A stretch of DNA of 64,000 nt from Thermoplasmatales archaeon (GTDB lineage Archaea > Thermoplasmatota > E2 > DHVEG-1), in contig DAOVGR010000014.1 of the NCBI GenBank assembly GCA_030672305.1, forward strand, positions 1 through 64,000, read 5' to 3'. The notes below the pieces were generated by a model. That model saw nothing but the letters and a program-made list of their open reading frames with translations, ran no database searches and was not told where the DNA came from. Position numbers and translations under genes: made by a program. How positions within the stretch are numbered: the stretch's first letter is position 1; each line of letters begins with the position of its first letter. Positions 54,811-64,000 of this stretch are shown piece by piece.

Positions 54811-56118
54811 ATGGAATCTTTAAGAACTCATTATTCAATTGATGTGACTAGTAAGGAATATGGAAAAACTATATCTGTTGCTGGTTGGGTAGAAGATATT
54901 AGAAATATTGGTTCTATTGCTTTTATTATTCTCCGCGACAGAAAAGGAACTCTTCAGATTACTATTCTGAAAAAAGAGGACATAAAGATTTTTGAGGAAT
55001 TAGTTAATATTTCTCGTGAGTCTGTAATTTCTGTTGAAGGTCTTTGTAAAAAAAGTGATAAGGCTAGAAATGGCTATGAGGTTATTCCTCATAAAGTGAA
55101 TATTTTATCTACTGCTGAAACACCTTTACCATTAGGTGTTGTTGATAAAATAGAATCTGAACTTGAAACTCGTCTTGATAATCGGTTTATAGACCTCAGA
55201 AAACAGGAGATTCAGGCAATTTTCAAGATTAGAAATGAGATTATTGCAGCGGTACATGAGTATTTAAAAAAAGAGAATTTCATTGAGGTTCATACTCCAA
55301 ATATTATTGCTAGTTCCTCTGAAGGAGGAACCGATGTTTTCAAGCTTAAATATTTTGAAAAGGAAGCTTTTCTTGCACAATCTCCACAGTTATATAAACA
55401 GATGTTGATGTCCACAGGTCTTGATAGAGTCTATGAAATTGCATGGTATTTTAGAGCTGAGGAGCATAATACCCGTAGACACCTGAATGAGTCAACAGCT
55501 GTAGATTTAGAAATGGCCTTTATCAAAGACGAAGAAGATGTAATGAAAATCCTTGAAAACCTTGTTTTTTCTATGTGGAAAAGAGCATGTGATTGTAAGG
55601 AAGAACTTGATGTTTTAAAACAGAAAATTGAGGTACCAAAACTTCCCTTTAAAAGAGTAAAATATGATGAGGTTATTGATAAACTAAATAATAATGATTG
55701 TGACCTTAAATGGGGAGCTGATCTTGGATCTGAGGAAGAGAAACTCTTAGGAAAAATTATGAAAAAGGAGGGGCATGAATTCTATTTTATCACGAAATAT
55801 CCAATAGAGGCTAAACCCTTCTATACAATGCCTCAAGAAAGTAAATATTCCCGGGGTTTTGATCTAGAATGTAAAGGTGTAGAGATTGCATCAGGTAGTC
55901 AACGTATCCATGATGTTGAACTATTAACAGATAGAATTAAAGCATGTAACCTTAATCCAAATGATTTCAAATCATATCTTAAAGCTTTCAGATTTGGTAT
56001 GCCTCCGCATGGTGGTTTTGGATTTGGAATAGAGCGATTTTTGATGAATCTACTCGATATCAGAAATATTAGAGAATGTATTTTATTTCCAAGAGATAGA
56101 ACAAGACTTACACCGTAA
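54811..56118 (+). CDS. aspS: aspartyl-tRNA synthetase, archaeal type
   Basis: A 435-residue class IIb synthetase. The N-terminal OB-fold (VAGWVEDIRNIGSIAFIILRDRKGTLQIT) reads the anticodon. The catalytic core has the motif-2 sequence FRAEEHNTRRHLNESTAVDLEM, the flipping-loop region EGGTDVFKL, and motif 3 GFGFGIERFLM. It may charge both tRNA-Asp and tRNA-Asn, as archaeal non-discriminating forms do; the sequence alone does not settle this. GGTGGATT lies before the ATG. Confidence 0.95.
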   Translation: MESLRTHYSIDVTSKEYGKTISVAGWVEDIRNIGSIAFIILRDRKGTLQITILKKEDIKIFEELVNISRESVISVEGLCKKSDKARNGYEVIPHKVNILSTAETPLPLGVVDKIESELETRLDNRFIDLRKQEIQAIFKIRNEIIAAVHEYLKKENFIEVHTPNIIASSSEGGTDVFKLKYFEKEAFLAQSPQLYKQMLMSTGLDRVYEIAWYFRAEEHNTRRHLNESTAVDLEMAFIKDEEDVMKILENLVFSMWKRACDCKEELDVLKQKIEVPKLPFKRVKYDEVIDKLNNNDCDLKWGADLGSEEEKLLGKIMKKEGHEFYFITKYPIEAKPFYTMPQESKYSRGFDLECKGVEIASGSQRIHDVELLTDRIKACNLNPNDFKSYLKAFRFGMPPHGGFGFGIERFLMNLLDIRNIRECILFPRDRTRLTP

Positions 56119-56189
56119 ATGTTATAAGTTAAAATTAGTTGGCGTCTAGATAGTATAGAATATCAATAAAAAATACAAGGTGAGGGAAA

Positions 56190-56786
56190 ATGAGAAGTAT
56201 AAATGAAGCAAAGGCTTTTGGAGGAATTGGAGCACTTTTAATGCTAATTGGAACATTTACTAATGGAGGTCCTATTCTCTGGATTTTAGGTCTTGTGTTT
56301 ATATTCATTGCTGTTAAAGCAATTTCAAAAATAACTAAGGATGAAGACGTTTATAGTAATTATCTAATGTATTTCATATTCAGTATTCTTGCTATTATTG
56401 CAATAGTAATCATATTGGGTATTGCTTTTGGAGTTGCAGGTGGATTTTCATGGGTTAATGAAGTATCAAAACTACAACCAAACGATATTACTGATCTTAA
56501 TATGTTTTGGGACTTATTTGGTGATATGATAGTTGGTGCTATTGTAGCATTAGTTGTTGGTTGGGTCTTAGTAATAATATCTGCTTTATATTTAAGAAAA
56601 TGTTATAATAGTATAGCTGAACATACAAAAGTAGATTTATTTAAAACAACAGGAAAATGGTATTTCCTTGGAGCAATTACTTCCATAATTTTAATTGGAA
56701 TTATCATTTTATTTATTGCAAAATCAATGGAAATTGTAGCATTTTTCTCTTTGCCAGATAAGCTTTCAACCCCAAAAGAATCTTAG
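56190..56786 (+). CDS. DUF996 family membrane protein
   Basis: A 198-residue protein with about five hydrophobic segments: residues about 10-25, 28-43, 60-85, 107-130 and 150-175. The opening RSINEAKAFGGIGALLMLIG is typical of DUF996 (COG2245). Function unknown; it is probably in the cytoplasmic membrane. GGTGAGGG lies about 4 bases before the ATG. It stands alone between aspS and the uvr operon. Confidence 0.85.
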   Translation: MRSINEAKAFGGIGALLMLIGTFTNGGPILWILGLVFIFIAVKAISKITKDEDVYSNYLMYFIFSILAIIAIVIILGIAFGVAGGFSWVNEVSKLQPNDITDLNMFWDLFGDMIVGAIVALVVGWVLVIISALYLRKCYNSIAEHTKVDLFKTTGKWYFLGAITSIILIGIIILFIAKSMEIVAFFSLPDKLSTPKES

Positions 56787-56930
56787 AAGAATCTTTATCT
56801 CATTTTTTTTTTATTTTTTTCTATACTTTCAATTATCCTAGCTTAATCTTATAAACAAAAGGTTTGAATACCATAAACTTATGAGGAAAAAGACAGATAA
56901 AAAGAACCTTGATAGTTTTGGGGGGCAGCT

Positions 56931-59756
56931 TTGAAAGATATTACAATAAAGGGAGCTAGAGAACATAATCTTAAAAATATTAACTTAGTAATCCCTAGAG
57001 ATAAGTTTATTGTAATTACTGGAATATCTGGTTCTGGAAAATCAACTCTTGCATTTGATACTATATATGCAGAAGGGCAACGCCGTTATGTTGAATCACT
57101 TTCTGCTTATGCAAGACAGTTTTTAGGACTGATGCATAAACCTGATGTTGATAGCATTGAAGGTCTTTCTCCTGCAATTTCAATTGAGCAAAAATCAACA
57201 AGTAAAAATCCACGTAGTACTGTAGGAACTATTACAGAAATATATGATTACCTTAGACTTCTTTATGCAAGGGCTGGTACTCCTTATTGCCCAGAACATA
57301 ATTTAAAAATTGAATCTCAATCTCCTGAAAAAATTTCAAAAAGAATTGGTGAAGATTTTAAAGGTATGATAACAATTCTTTCCCCTATTATTCGACAGAA
57401 AAAGGGAACATATGAACAACTTTTTACAGATTTAAATAAAGAAGGTTGGACAAAAGTACGTGTTGATAAAGCTATATATCGAACAGATGAGACAATAACC
57501 TTGGACAGATACAAAAAGCATGATATTGAAATCGTAATTGATAGGTTTAAAAATGAAGATAAAACAAGACTTGCTGAAGCAACTGAAAATTCCTTAAAAA
57601 AATCAGATGGATTAGTTATCGTTCTAGATAAAAAAGGAAATGAAAAATTGTATTCTTCAAAAATGGCTTGCCCAAAGTGTGGAATGGTTTTTGAAGAACT
57701 TCAACCACGTATGTTTTCATTTAATAGTCCATTTGGAGCCTGTGAAAAATGTCATGGTCTTGGAATTAGAATGGACTTTGATCCAAATCTTATAATTCCT
57801 GATAAGGAGCTATCAATTGCAGATGGAGCTATAAAACTTTATAGAAATGCAATTGATGGCTGGCGGATTAAATTTTTAGGTTCAGTTGCCAAACATTTTG
57901 GTTTCGATATATTCACTCCAATTGCAGATCTTAATGAGGAGCAATATGATGTTTTAATGTATGGTTCTCCTGAAAAAATACATTTTAACATGACCTCTAG
58001 TACCAAAGATGCTCAATGGTCAGGAATGAGTTCTTGGGAAGGATTCATACCTCAATCTGAAAGACTTTATAAACAAACTGAATCTGAATATCGCAGAAGA
58101 GAGCTTGAAAGATTCATGAGGATTTCACCATGTCCAGTTTGTAATGGTAAAAGACTCAAACAAAAAGTGTTATCAGTAAAGATTACTGATAAATCAATAA
58201 TTGATTTAACAGATATGTCAATAAAACAAGCTATAATATTTTTCAAGACATTGATACTATCAAAAAAACAAGAGGAAATTGCATGGCAGATCTTAAAAGA
58301 AATAAAGGTTCGGCTTGATTTTCTTGACAAGGTTGGACTTAACTATTTAACCCTATCAAGAAGCTCTGGTACTCTTTCAGGAGGGGAAGCGCAAAGAATT
58401 AGACTTGCGACCCAGATTGGATCTAATTTGATGGGTGTTGTATATATTCTTGATGAACCCTCAATAGGACTTCATCAAAAGGATAATAAAAAACTAATTG
58501 ACACACTCTATAAGCTAAGAGATCTTGGAAATACTCTAATTGTTGTCGAGCATGATGAAGAAACAATTCGTCATGCTGATTACGTTGTGGATTTAGGACC
58601 TGGTGCTGGTCTTCATGGTGGGAAAATTATTGCTAAAGGAACTCCAGAAGAAATTGAAAAGCATCCTACATCATTAACAGGTAAATATTTGTCCGGAAAG
58701 CTTCAAATTCCGCTTCCAAAAAGTAGAAGAACATCAGATAAATTTTTACACATCTTTGGTTGTAGAGAACACAATCTAAAAAATGTAAATGTTCAAATCC
58801 CAATTGGTGTCTTAACCCTTATTACAGGTGTCTCTGGAAGTGGAAAATCAACTCTTGTTTATGATATTTTATTTAGAGGTCTTATGAGGAAAATCCATAA
58901 TTCTAAACAAAATCCTGGAGATCATGATGCTATTGTTTTTGATGAGAAAATCGATAAAGTAATTGTTATTGATCAAAGTCCAATTGGAAAGACTCCTCGC
59001 AGTAATCCTGCTACTTATACCAAGGTTTTAGATGAAATTAGAAAACTTTTTTCAAAAACACCCGAAGCAAAAAGACGTGGTTATAAACCTGGTAGATTTT
59101 CTTTCAATGTTAAAGGTGGAAGATGTGAAGCATGCCAGGGCGATGGTCTAATAAAAATTGAAATGAACTTTTTACCTGACATTTACATAGAGTGTGAGGA
59201 ATGCAAGGGAAAAAGATACAACAGTGAAACCCTTGAAGTAAAATTTAAGAGCAACTCAATTGCAGATATACTTAATATGAGTGTTGAAGAGGCTCTTGGT
59301 CTTTTCCAAAATATTCCATTTATTAAAAGAAAACTTGAAACTTTATCACAAGTTGGACTTAATTATATTAAGCTTGGACAGAGCTCAACAACACTAAGTG
59401 GAGGAGAGGCTCAAAGAATAAAACTTACAAGGGAACTTTCTAAAAAAAGCACAGGACGAACCATTTATCTTTTGGATGAACCAACAACAGGTCTTCATTT
59501 TCATGATGTAAAAAAGTTAATCGATGTGTTGAATAGTCTTGTTGATAAAGGAAATACCGTAGTAGTTATTGAGCATAATCCAGATGTAATTAAATCTGCA
59601 GATAACATAATTGATCTAGGTCCTGAAGGTGGTGACCTTGGAGGTAAAATTATTGCAAGTGGAACACCTGAAGAGGTTTCACAAAATTCTAAAAGTTATA
59701 CTGGTGAGATTCTGAAACCATTTTTTAAGGATAAGGAAAAATGTTTGACACAATGA
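56931..59756 (+). CDS. uvrA: excinuclease ABC subunit A
   Basis: A 941-residue DNA-damage sensor with two ATPase cassettes. Features: the first Walker A GISGSGKSTLAF near residue 34, a zinc finger (CPKCG ... CEKCHG), the SLSGGEAQRIRLA-type signature and ILDEPSIGLH of cassette 1, a second Walker A GVSGSGKSTL near residue 634, a second zinc finger (CEACQGDG ... CEECKG), and the second signature TLSGGEAQRIKL. The start is TTG, after GGGGGG. It heads the compact uvrA-uvrC-uvrB operon of bacterial nucleotide excision repair, probably acquired from bacteria, as in other mesophilic archaea. Confidence 0.97.
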   Translation: MKDITIKGAREHNLKNINLVIPRDKFIVITGISGSGKSTLAFDTIYAEGQRRYVESLSAYARQFLGLMHKPDVDSIEGLSPAISIEQKSTSKNPRSTVGTITEIYDYLRLLYARAGTPYCPEHNLKIESQSPEKISKRIGEDFKGMITILSPIIRQKKGTYEQLFTDLNKEGWTKVRVDKAIYRTDETITLDRYKKHDIEIVIDRFKNEDKTRLAEATENSLKKSDGLVIVLDKKGNEKLYSSKMACPKCGMVFEELQPRMFSFNSPFGACEKCHGLGIRMDFDPNLIIPDKELSIADGAIKLYRNAIDGWRIKFLGSVAKHFGFDIFTPIADLNEEQYDVLMYGSPEKIHFNMTSSTKDAQWSGMSSWEGFIPQSERLYKQTESEYRRRELERFMRISPCPVCNGKRLKQKVLSVKITDKSIIDLTDMSIKQAIIFFKTLILSKKQEEIAWQILKEIKVRLDFLDKVGLNYLTLSRSSGTLSGGEAQRIRLATQIGSNLMGVVYILDEPSIGLHQKDNKKLIDTLYKLRDLGNTLIVVEHDEETIRHADYVVDLGPGAGLHGGKIIAKGTPEEIEKHPTSLTGKYLSGKLQIPLPKSRRTSDKFLHIFGCREHNLKNVNVQIPIGVLTLITGVSGSGKSTLVYDILFRGLMRKIHNSKQNPGDHDAIVFDEKIDKVIVIDQSPIGKTPRSNPATYTKVLDEIRKLFSKTPEAKRRGYKPGRFSFNVKGGRCEACQGDGLIKIEMNFLPDIYIECEECKGKRYNSETLEVKFKSNSIADILNMSVEEALGLFQNIPFIKRKLETLSQVGLNYIKLGQSSTTLSGGEAQRIKLTRELSKKSTGRTIYLLDEPTTGLHFHDVKKLIDVLNSLVDKGNTVVVIEHNPDVIKSADNIIDLGPEGGDLGGKIIASGTPEEVSQNSKSYTGEILKPFFKDKEKCLTQ

Positions 59757-61291
59757 ATCTACCAAATGAACCTGGATGTTATCTTTTCAAAGATAAAAAT
59801 GAAAATGTGATCTATGTTGGAAAGGCAAAGAATCTTAAAAAAAGAATTAAGCAATATAGCAAGAAAAATGATTTTGATATTAAAACTCAATCAATGCTCA
59901 ATTACATAAAATCAGTTGATTTTGTCGCAACTGATAATGAAGTTGAAGCATTAATTCTTGAAAATACCTTAATTAAGAAATATCAACCAAAATACAATAT
60001 TAGATTAAAAGATGCAAAGACACATTCATATATCCTTTTAACCGATGAAAAATATCCTCGGATTTTAATCGCTAGACAAAAAAACGAAAAGGGTAAATAT
60101 TTTGGACCATTTGTATCTGCGACTGAACGCGATTATGTCTTACGATTTCTAAAAAAAACGTTTTTAATAAGGTCTTGCAAAAGACTTCCTAAAAAAGCAT
60201 GTTTAAGATATCATATTAACCTTTGTGAAGCACCATGTATAGGTCTTATTTCTCAAAAAGATTATGAAAATAAAATTGAAAATGTAAAACTTATTCTAAC
60301 TGGTCATACAGATAAACTTATCAAAAAATTAAAGACAGATATGAAATCTTTTTCAAACAATAATTATTTTGAAAGTGCACTAAAAATACGAAATCAGATA
60401 ACTGCTATTGAACATCTTAATGAACGTCAAAATATGCAGCGTGAGAAAAAATATAATGAGGATATTATAAACTATGAAATAAAAGATGATAAAGTGTATC
60501 TCATGCTTTTTAATATCTATAAGGGAACTCTCAATAATAAAGTTGATTTTGTTTTTGATTATAATTCTGATTTTCTTGAGGAGTTCATTGTTCAATATTA
60601 TTCAGATAGTCCTGTTCCAAAGGACCTTATCTTACCAATAAAACTGTCTGATTCAATAGCAACTTTTCTTGAAAATTTGAAAGGAAGTAAAGTAAAAATA
60701 ATCAAACCTGAGAAAGGGGAGAAAAGACAACTTTTAAATCTTGTTTTGAAAAATATTGAAATTACATTTTTTGCAGATATTGACAAGGTTGAAACCTTAA
60801 AAACTAAATTAAATCTTCAGGAAAATCCAAATGTAATCGAATGTTTTGATATCTCTCATTTGTCTGGTACTTCTACTGCTGGTTCAATGGTTCAATTCAG
60901 AAATGGTAAACCTGATAAGAGCAATTATCGAAGATTTAAAATTCGAAGTGTTGAAGGAATTGATGATACAGCAGCAATTGCTGAAGTGGTTAGACGAAGA
61001 TATTTCAGGCTTAAATCCGAGGATGCGGATCTACCTGATTTAATAATTATCGATGGAGGTAGAGGTCAATTAAACTTTTCTCTTCAGGAACTTGTTAAAC
61101 TTGATTTAAAAATACCAATAATTTCCATTGCAAAACAATTTGAAGAAATCTATCTTCCAGGTAGAATACTACCATTAAGAATATCAAAAAAAGACAAAGC
61201 ACTTCAATTCATACAAGAAATAAGGGATGAGGCTCATCGTTTTGCAATAAAATATAATCGTCTTCTACGTAAAAAAGAGTTGATTTCATGA
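59753..61291 (+). CDS. uvrC: excinuclease ABC subunit C lacking the C-terminal HhH domain
   Basis: A 512-residue double nuclease of excision repair. The N-terminal GIY-YIG domain is intact (GCYLFKDKNENVIYVGKAKNL), followed by the cysteine-rich stretch, a UVR motif (YFESALKIRNQITAIE) that binds UvrB, and the RNase H-like nuclease with DISHLSGT, VEGIDDTAAIAEVV and IIIDGGRGQL. It ends at RDEAHRFAIKYNRLLRKK. Usual UvrC proteins continue for about 90 residues with tandem HhH motifs; here the stop overlaps the uvrB ATG, so the loss is not a frameshift. The ATG at 59753 is in ATGA with the uvrA stop; an ATG at 59741 is an alternative. Confidence 0.94.
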   Translation: MNLPNEPGCYLFKDKNENVIYVGKAKNLKKRIKQYSKKNDFDIKTQSMLNYIKSVDFVATDNEVEALILENTLIKKYQPKYNIRLKDAKTHSYILLTDEKYPRILIARQKNEKGKYFGPFVSATERDYVLRFLKKTFLIRSCKRLPKKACLRYHINLCEAPCIGLISQKDYENKIENVKLILTGHTDKLIKKLKTDMKSFSNNNYFESALKIRNQITAIEHLNERQNMQREKKYNEDIINYEIKDDKVYLMLFNIYKGTLNNKVDFVFDYNSDFLEEFIVQYYSDSPVPKDLILPIKLSDSIATFLENLKGSKVKIIKPEKGEKRQLLNLVLKNIEITFFADIDKVETLKTKLNLQENPNVIECFDISHLSGTSTAGSMVQFRNGKPDKSNYRRFKIRSVEGIDDTAAIAEVVRRRYFRLKSEDADLPDLIIIDGGRGQLNFSLQELVKLDLKIPIISIAKQFEEIYLPGRILPLRISKKDKALQFIQEIRDEAHRFAIKYNRLLRKKELIS

Positions 61292-63219
61292 ATGAATTTA
61301 AACTTGTAAGTGATATGGAGCCAAAGGGTTCTCAACCTGAGGCAATAAAAAAACTTGTTGAAGGTCTAAAAAGAGGTGAAAAGTTACAGACACTTCTTGG
61401 TACAACGGGATCTGGAAAAACTTTTTCAATGGCAAAAATAATTGAGAAAATACAGAGACCAACACTTGTTCTTGCACATAACAAGACTCTTGCAGCTCAA
61501 CTTTTTTCTGAATTCAAAGAATTCTTTCCAGAAAACAGAGTCGAATATTTTGTTTCATATTATGATTATTACCAACCAGAGTCATATATTCCTTCTAAAG
61601 ACCAATACATTGAAAAAGATGCAGATGTAAATCCAAAAATAGAACAGATGAGACTTGCTGCTACTGCATCTGTTTTATCTCGTGAAGATGCAATTGTTGT
61701 TGCCTCTGTTTCTTGTATTTATACTGTTGGAAATCCAACTGATTTTATGTCACTTGGTTACGAGTTTAGAAAGGAATTTAATGTTAATAGAAGTGAAATT
61801 CTCGAGCGCCTTGTTGATATGCAATACGAACGAAATGACCTGTCTCTTGCACCTGGAAGATTTAGAGTAAAAGGCGATACAATTGATCTGATTCCTGGTT
61901 ATTATGACAATATAATTCGAATTGAGCTTTTTGGTAATGAAATCGAAAAGATATCTGAAATCGATAAGATAACTGGTAACATAATTGATGATTTAGATTA
62001 TATTTTTGTTTATCCTGCAAAGCATTTTGTTATTAGAGAAGATAAAAGAAATCGTGCAATTGAAGCAATAAAACAAGAACTTGAAGAAACCCTTCCAAAG
62101 CTTGACATGATTGAAGCTCATAGACTGAAACAGAGAACTCTTTATGATATAGAAATGCTTGAAGAAACAGGTTTTTGCAAAGGAATTGAAAATTATTCAC
62201 GACATTTCGACGGCAGAAAACCTGGTGAAAAACCATATTGTTTTCTTGATTATTTTCCTAAAGATTTCTTAATGTTTATTGATGAAAGCCATAGAACAAT
62301 ACCACAGATTCATGGAATGAATCATGGTGATCATTCTCGAAAAAAGGCTCTTATAGACTATGGTTTTAGACTCCCTAGTGCTTTTGATAATCGGCCTCTT
62401 ACCTATGATGAATTTTTTGATTATATGAAAAATGTAATTTTTGTATCTGCAACACCTGGTGATTATGAGCTTGGTATTTCCAAGTCCATTGTCGAACAGA
62501 TCATTCGACCTACAGGTCTTGTTGATCCTCCTGTTGAAATAAGAAAAACAAAAGGACAAATCGATGATTTAATTTCTGAAATAAATTCCACAATTGCTCG
62601 TGGTGATAGAGTCCTTGTAACAACACTTACTAAACGACATGCTGAAGAACTTTCTGAATTTTTAGCTGAAAAAGAAATCAAAACTAGATATCTCCATGCA
62701 GAAATAGACACCCTTGAGAGATCTGAAATTATAAGACATCTTCGTCTAAGAAGATTTGACGTATTAGTTGGAATTAATCTACTCAGGGAAGGTCTTGATA
62801 TTCCTGAAGTTGGTTTTATAGGAATTCTTGATGCAGATAAAGAAGGATTTTTACGTGACCATAGAAGTCTCATTCAAATAATTGGAAGAGCAGCAAGAAA
62901 CGTTAATTCAAAAGTGGTGCTATATGCAGATAATATAACAGATTCAATTAAGAGAGCACTTGATGAAACAATTAGAAGGCGAAATATGCAAATTGTTTTT
63001 AATAAAAAACATAATATAACTCCAACAACAATTATTAAACCGATAAAAGAAAAGATAATAGATGTAAAAGATGTAAAGCATATTCCTAAAAAAGATATTC
63101 CAAATATGATAGTTGATCTCGAAATTGAGATGAGAAAGGCAGCAGATGAACTAAATTTTGAAAAAGCAATTTATCTAAGAGATAGAATTAATAGGTTGAA
63201 ACAAACAATTAGAATATAA
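61288..63219 (+). CDS. uvrB: excinuclease ABC subunit B
   Basis: A 643-residue helicase-like component. The Walker A GTTGSGKT is at residues 38-45, the beta-hairpin region YYDYYQPESYIPS follows near residue 93, the DESHRT motif II near residue 330, and helicase motifs V/VI (GINLLREGLDIPE, QIIGRAARN) later. The C-terminal UVR domain (LEIEMRKAADELNFEKAIYLRD) for UvrC contact is present. It overlaps uvrC by four bases and completes the operon. Confidence 0.98.
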   Translation: MNEFKLVSDMEPKGSQPEAIKKLVEGLKRGEKLQTLLGTTGSGKTFSMAKIIEKIQRPTLVLAHNKTLAAQLFSEFKEFFPENRVEYFVSYYDYYQPESYIPSKDQYIEKDADVNPKIEQMRLAATASVLSREDAIVVASVSCIYTVGNPTDFMSLGYEFRKEFNVNRSEILERLVDMQYERNDLSLAPGRFRVKGDTIDLIPGYYDNIIRIELFGNEIEKISEIDKITGNIIDDLDYIFVYPAKHFVIREDKRNRAIEAIKQELEETLPKLDMIEAHRLKQRTLYDIEMLEETGFCKGIENYSRHFDGRKPGEKPYCFLDYFPKDFLMFIDESHRTIPQIHGMNHGDHSRKKALIDYGFRLPSAFDNRPLTYDEFFDYMKNVIFVSATPGDYELGISKSIVEQIIRPTGLVDPPVEIRKTKGQIDDLISEINSTIARGDRVLVTTLTKRHAEELSEFLAEKEIKTRYLHAEIDTLERSEIIRHLRLRRFDVLVGINLLREGLDIPEVGFIGILDADKEGFLRDHRSLIQIIGRAARNVNSKVVLYADNITDSIKRALDETIRRRNMQIVFNKKHNITPTTIIKPIKEKIIDVKDVKHIPKKDIPNMIVDLEIEMRKAADELNFEKAIYLRDRINRLKQTIRI

Positions 63220-63300
63220 CCTAAATCAAATAAGATTTATCACTAATAAGATTTATAAATCAGCATTATATTATAAAATTATAATTATGAGGGAAGTAAA

Positions 63301-64000
63301 ATGAAGAAAAATTTAATAGTAGGTTTACTTATTTTTATGTTAGCAATTCCCAGTTTTATTACATCTGCTGAGCATACTGGCACTGTTAAATCAACCATAA
63401 ATTTAGATGATGATGTACCTATCTGGAATGTTGGTGACAGTTGGACCTTTGCAATTAGTGAATTTTCTGTTGATTATACATATGAGGATTTGAACATTGT
63501 TATGAACGGGAAAATTGATGATTTTAAATGGACAGTTTCTGATACAAGTGGTTCTTCATACATAGTTGATGTTTCTGGAAAAGTAACTGCATCTTTTGAA
63601 GCTGCTTTTCCATTAGGTGGAAATGTTTTAAATGTTAATGGTGATATTAAACCAACACTGAATAAAATAACAGGAACAATTGTTTTTACCAAATCTAACC
63701 TGGAGATTGAGGATTTTAATGCTGCGATAAAAGGTATTGCAAACGTACAAATTCATCCGATACCAATAAAGCTTCCTTTACCAATTAAAATATCTGCTAA
63801 TGCTGATTTAAGTACAGTTTTTCCATTGTTTAGTTTTCCGCTGCATGTATTAAAATTCTGGTCTATGCCTGATATTGATATAGCAATGCATACAAGTTTT
63901 GGAGGGATATTTGGCCTTATCAAGATTCCAATAACATTTAATACCCATTATTCCTGGACGCCCTTTGCATTTTCAATCCTAGTTAAAGAAAGTGTTACTG
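63301..64000 (+). CDS. secreted protein, partial (runs past the window end)
   Basis: An open frame of 233 codons without stop, cut by the window end. It begins MKKNLIVGLLIFMLAIP, a signal peptide ending about residue 22, then an exported region with WNVGDSWTF near residue 42 and alternating strands rich in Asp, Thr and Ile. The GDSWTF motif recurs in secreted proteins of related archaea, but no function is known. GGGAAG stands before the ATG and a TATA-like TTTATAAATC about 45 bases upstream. It is probably a surface or lipid-associated protein. Confidence 0.75.
   Translation, partial: MKKNLIVGLLIFMLAIPSFITSAEHTGTVKSTINLDDDVPIWNVGDSWTFAISEFSVDYTYEDLNIVMNGKIDDFKWTVSDTSGSSYIVDVSGKVTASFEAAFPLGGNVLNVNGDIKPTLNKITGTIVFTKSNLEIEDFNAAIKGIANVQIHPIPIKLPLPIKISANADLSTVFPLFSFPLHVLKFWSMPDIDIAMHTSFGGIFGLIKIPITFNTHYSWTPFAFSILVKESVT

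Noticed and set aside
61260-61330. A frameshift hiding the UvrC HhH domain
   Set aside because: The sequence after the uvrC stop is already the uvrB N-terminus in another frame; no HhH-like sequence exists there.
1-64000. CRISPR array, insertion sequence or defence island
   Set aside because: I found no regularly spaced repeats, transposase, integrase or recognised defence genes; the only mobile element seen is the intein.

Overview
The window is a gene-dense, AT-rich archaeal chromosome segment with both ends open: it starts just after a small gene and stops inside a secreted-protein gene. Archaeal markers are RNA polymerase subunits H, B, A1 and A2, ribosomal proteins L30e and P0/L10, Spt5/NusG with SecE, Trm5, TiaS, archaeosine TgtA, RtcB, a PAC2-family protein, the archaeal CoA enzymes (phosphopantothenate synthetase and CoaD), PyrI and tRNA genes, one of them with an intron. 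An unsplit rpoB, a divergent family B DNA polymerase, a class II HMG-CoA reductase, FtsZ, PGF-CTERM-type surface proteins and a bacterial-type uvrABC set suggest a euryarchaeon of the Thermoplasmatota, perhaps near the MBG-D lineages. The lineage is inferred from gene content, not from a tree.

Layout. 1-2.9 kb: a PC4-like small protein, a bacterial-type metK, a conserved hypothetical, and a two-gene module (DUF5678-like protein plus retropepsin-like aspartic protease). 2.9-11.6 kb: a decayed tRNA, tRNA-Lys, and the operon rpoH-rpoB-rpoA1-rpoA2-rpl30e-nusA, which lacks the usual S12/S7/EF-1A tail. 11.7-15.1 kb: a four-subunit dye-linked L-proline dehydrogenase operon. 15.1-23.7 kb: a family 2 glycosyltransferase, a 1200-residue S-layer-like protein with a structured mRNA leader, DUF211, tRNA-Tyr with an intron, trm5, tRNA-Thr overlapping the trm5 end, and a NosD/PKD surface protein. 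23.8-29.9 kb: coaD, an unknown gene, an HDAC-family deacetylase, and polB with an intein. 30-35 kb: a candidate structured RNA, the L1-P0-L12 operon, an HTH regulator, divergent tiaS, and tRNA-Gly. 34.8-38.6 kb: a secreted M28-like protein and a C45-like acyltransferase, then a PHP protein. 38.6-48.6 kb: ftsZ, secE, spt5 and rpl11; nadC/nadX; tgtA; HMG-CoA reductase; pyrBI. 48.7-64 kb: a coiled-coil protein with four helix-hairpin-helix repeats, rtcB, PAC2, phosphopantothenate synthetase, aspS, DUF996, uvrA-uvrC-uvrB, and the start of a secreted protein.

How the genes fit together. Most of the window is core information processing: transcription, ribosome, tRNA modification and repair. Trm5, TiaS, TgtA and RtcB all act on tRNA, and the tRNA-Tyr intron follows position 37, the base Trm5 methylates. 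Accessory functions are proline oxidation, cell-surface proteins and an intein.

The most unusual points are these. Several genes can only be full length if they start at ATT or CTG (pdhA, the glycosyltransferase, tiaS and possibly pdhX), and the three clear cases are each preceded by a GGAGTG sequence. A symmetric structured RNA locus lies beside the L12 operon. The S-layer gene has a three-hairpin leader. tRNA-Lys probably forms the head of the RNA polymerase operon. UvrC lacks its C-terminal HhH domain. A large HhH/coiled-coil protein matches no family I recognise. I see no CRISPR array, transposase or recognised defence island.
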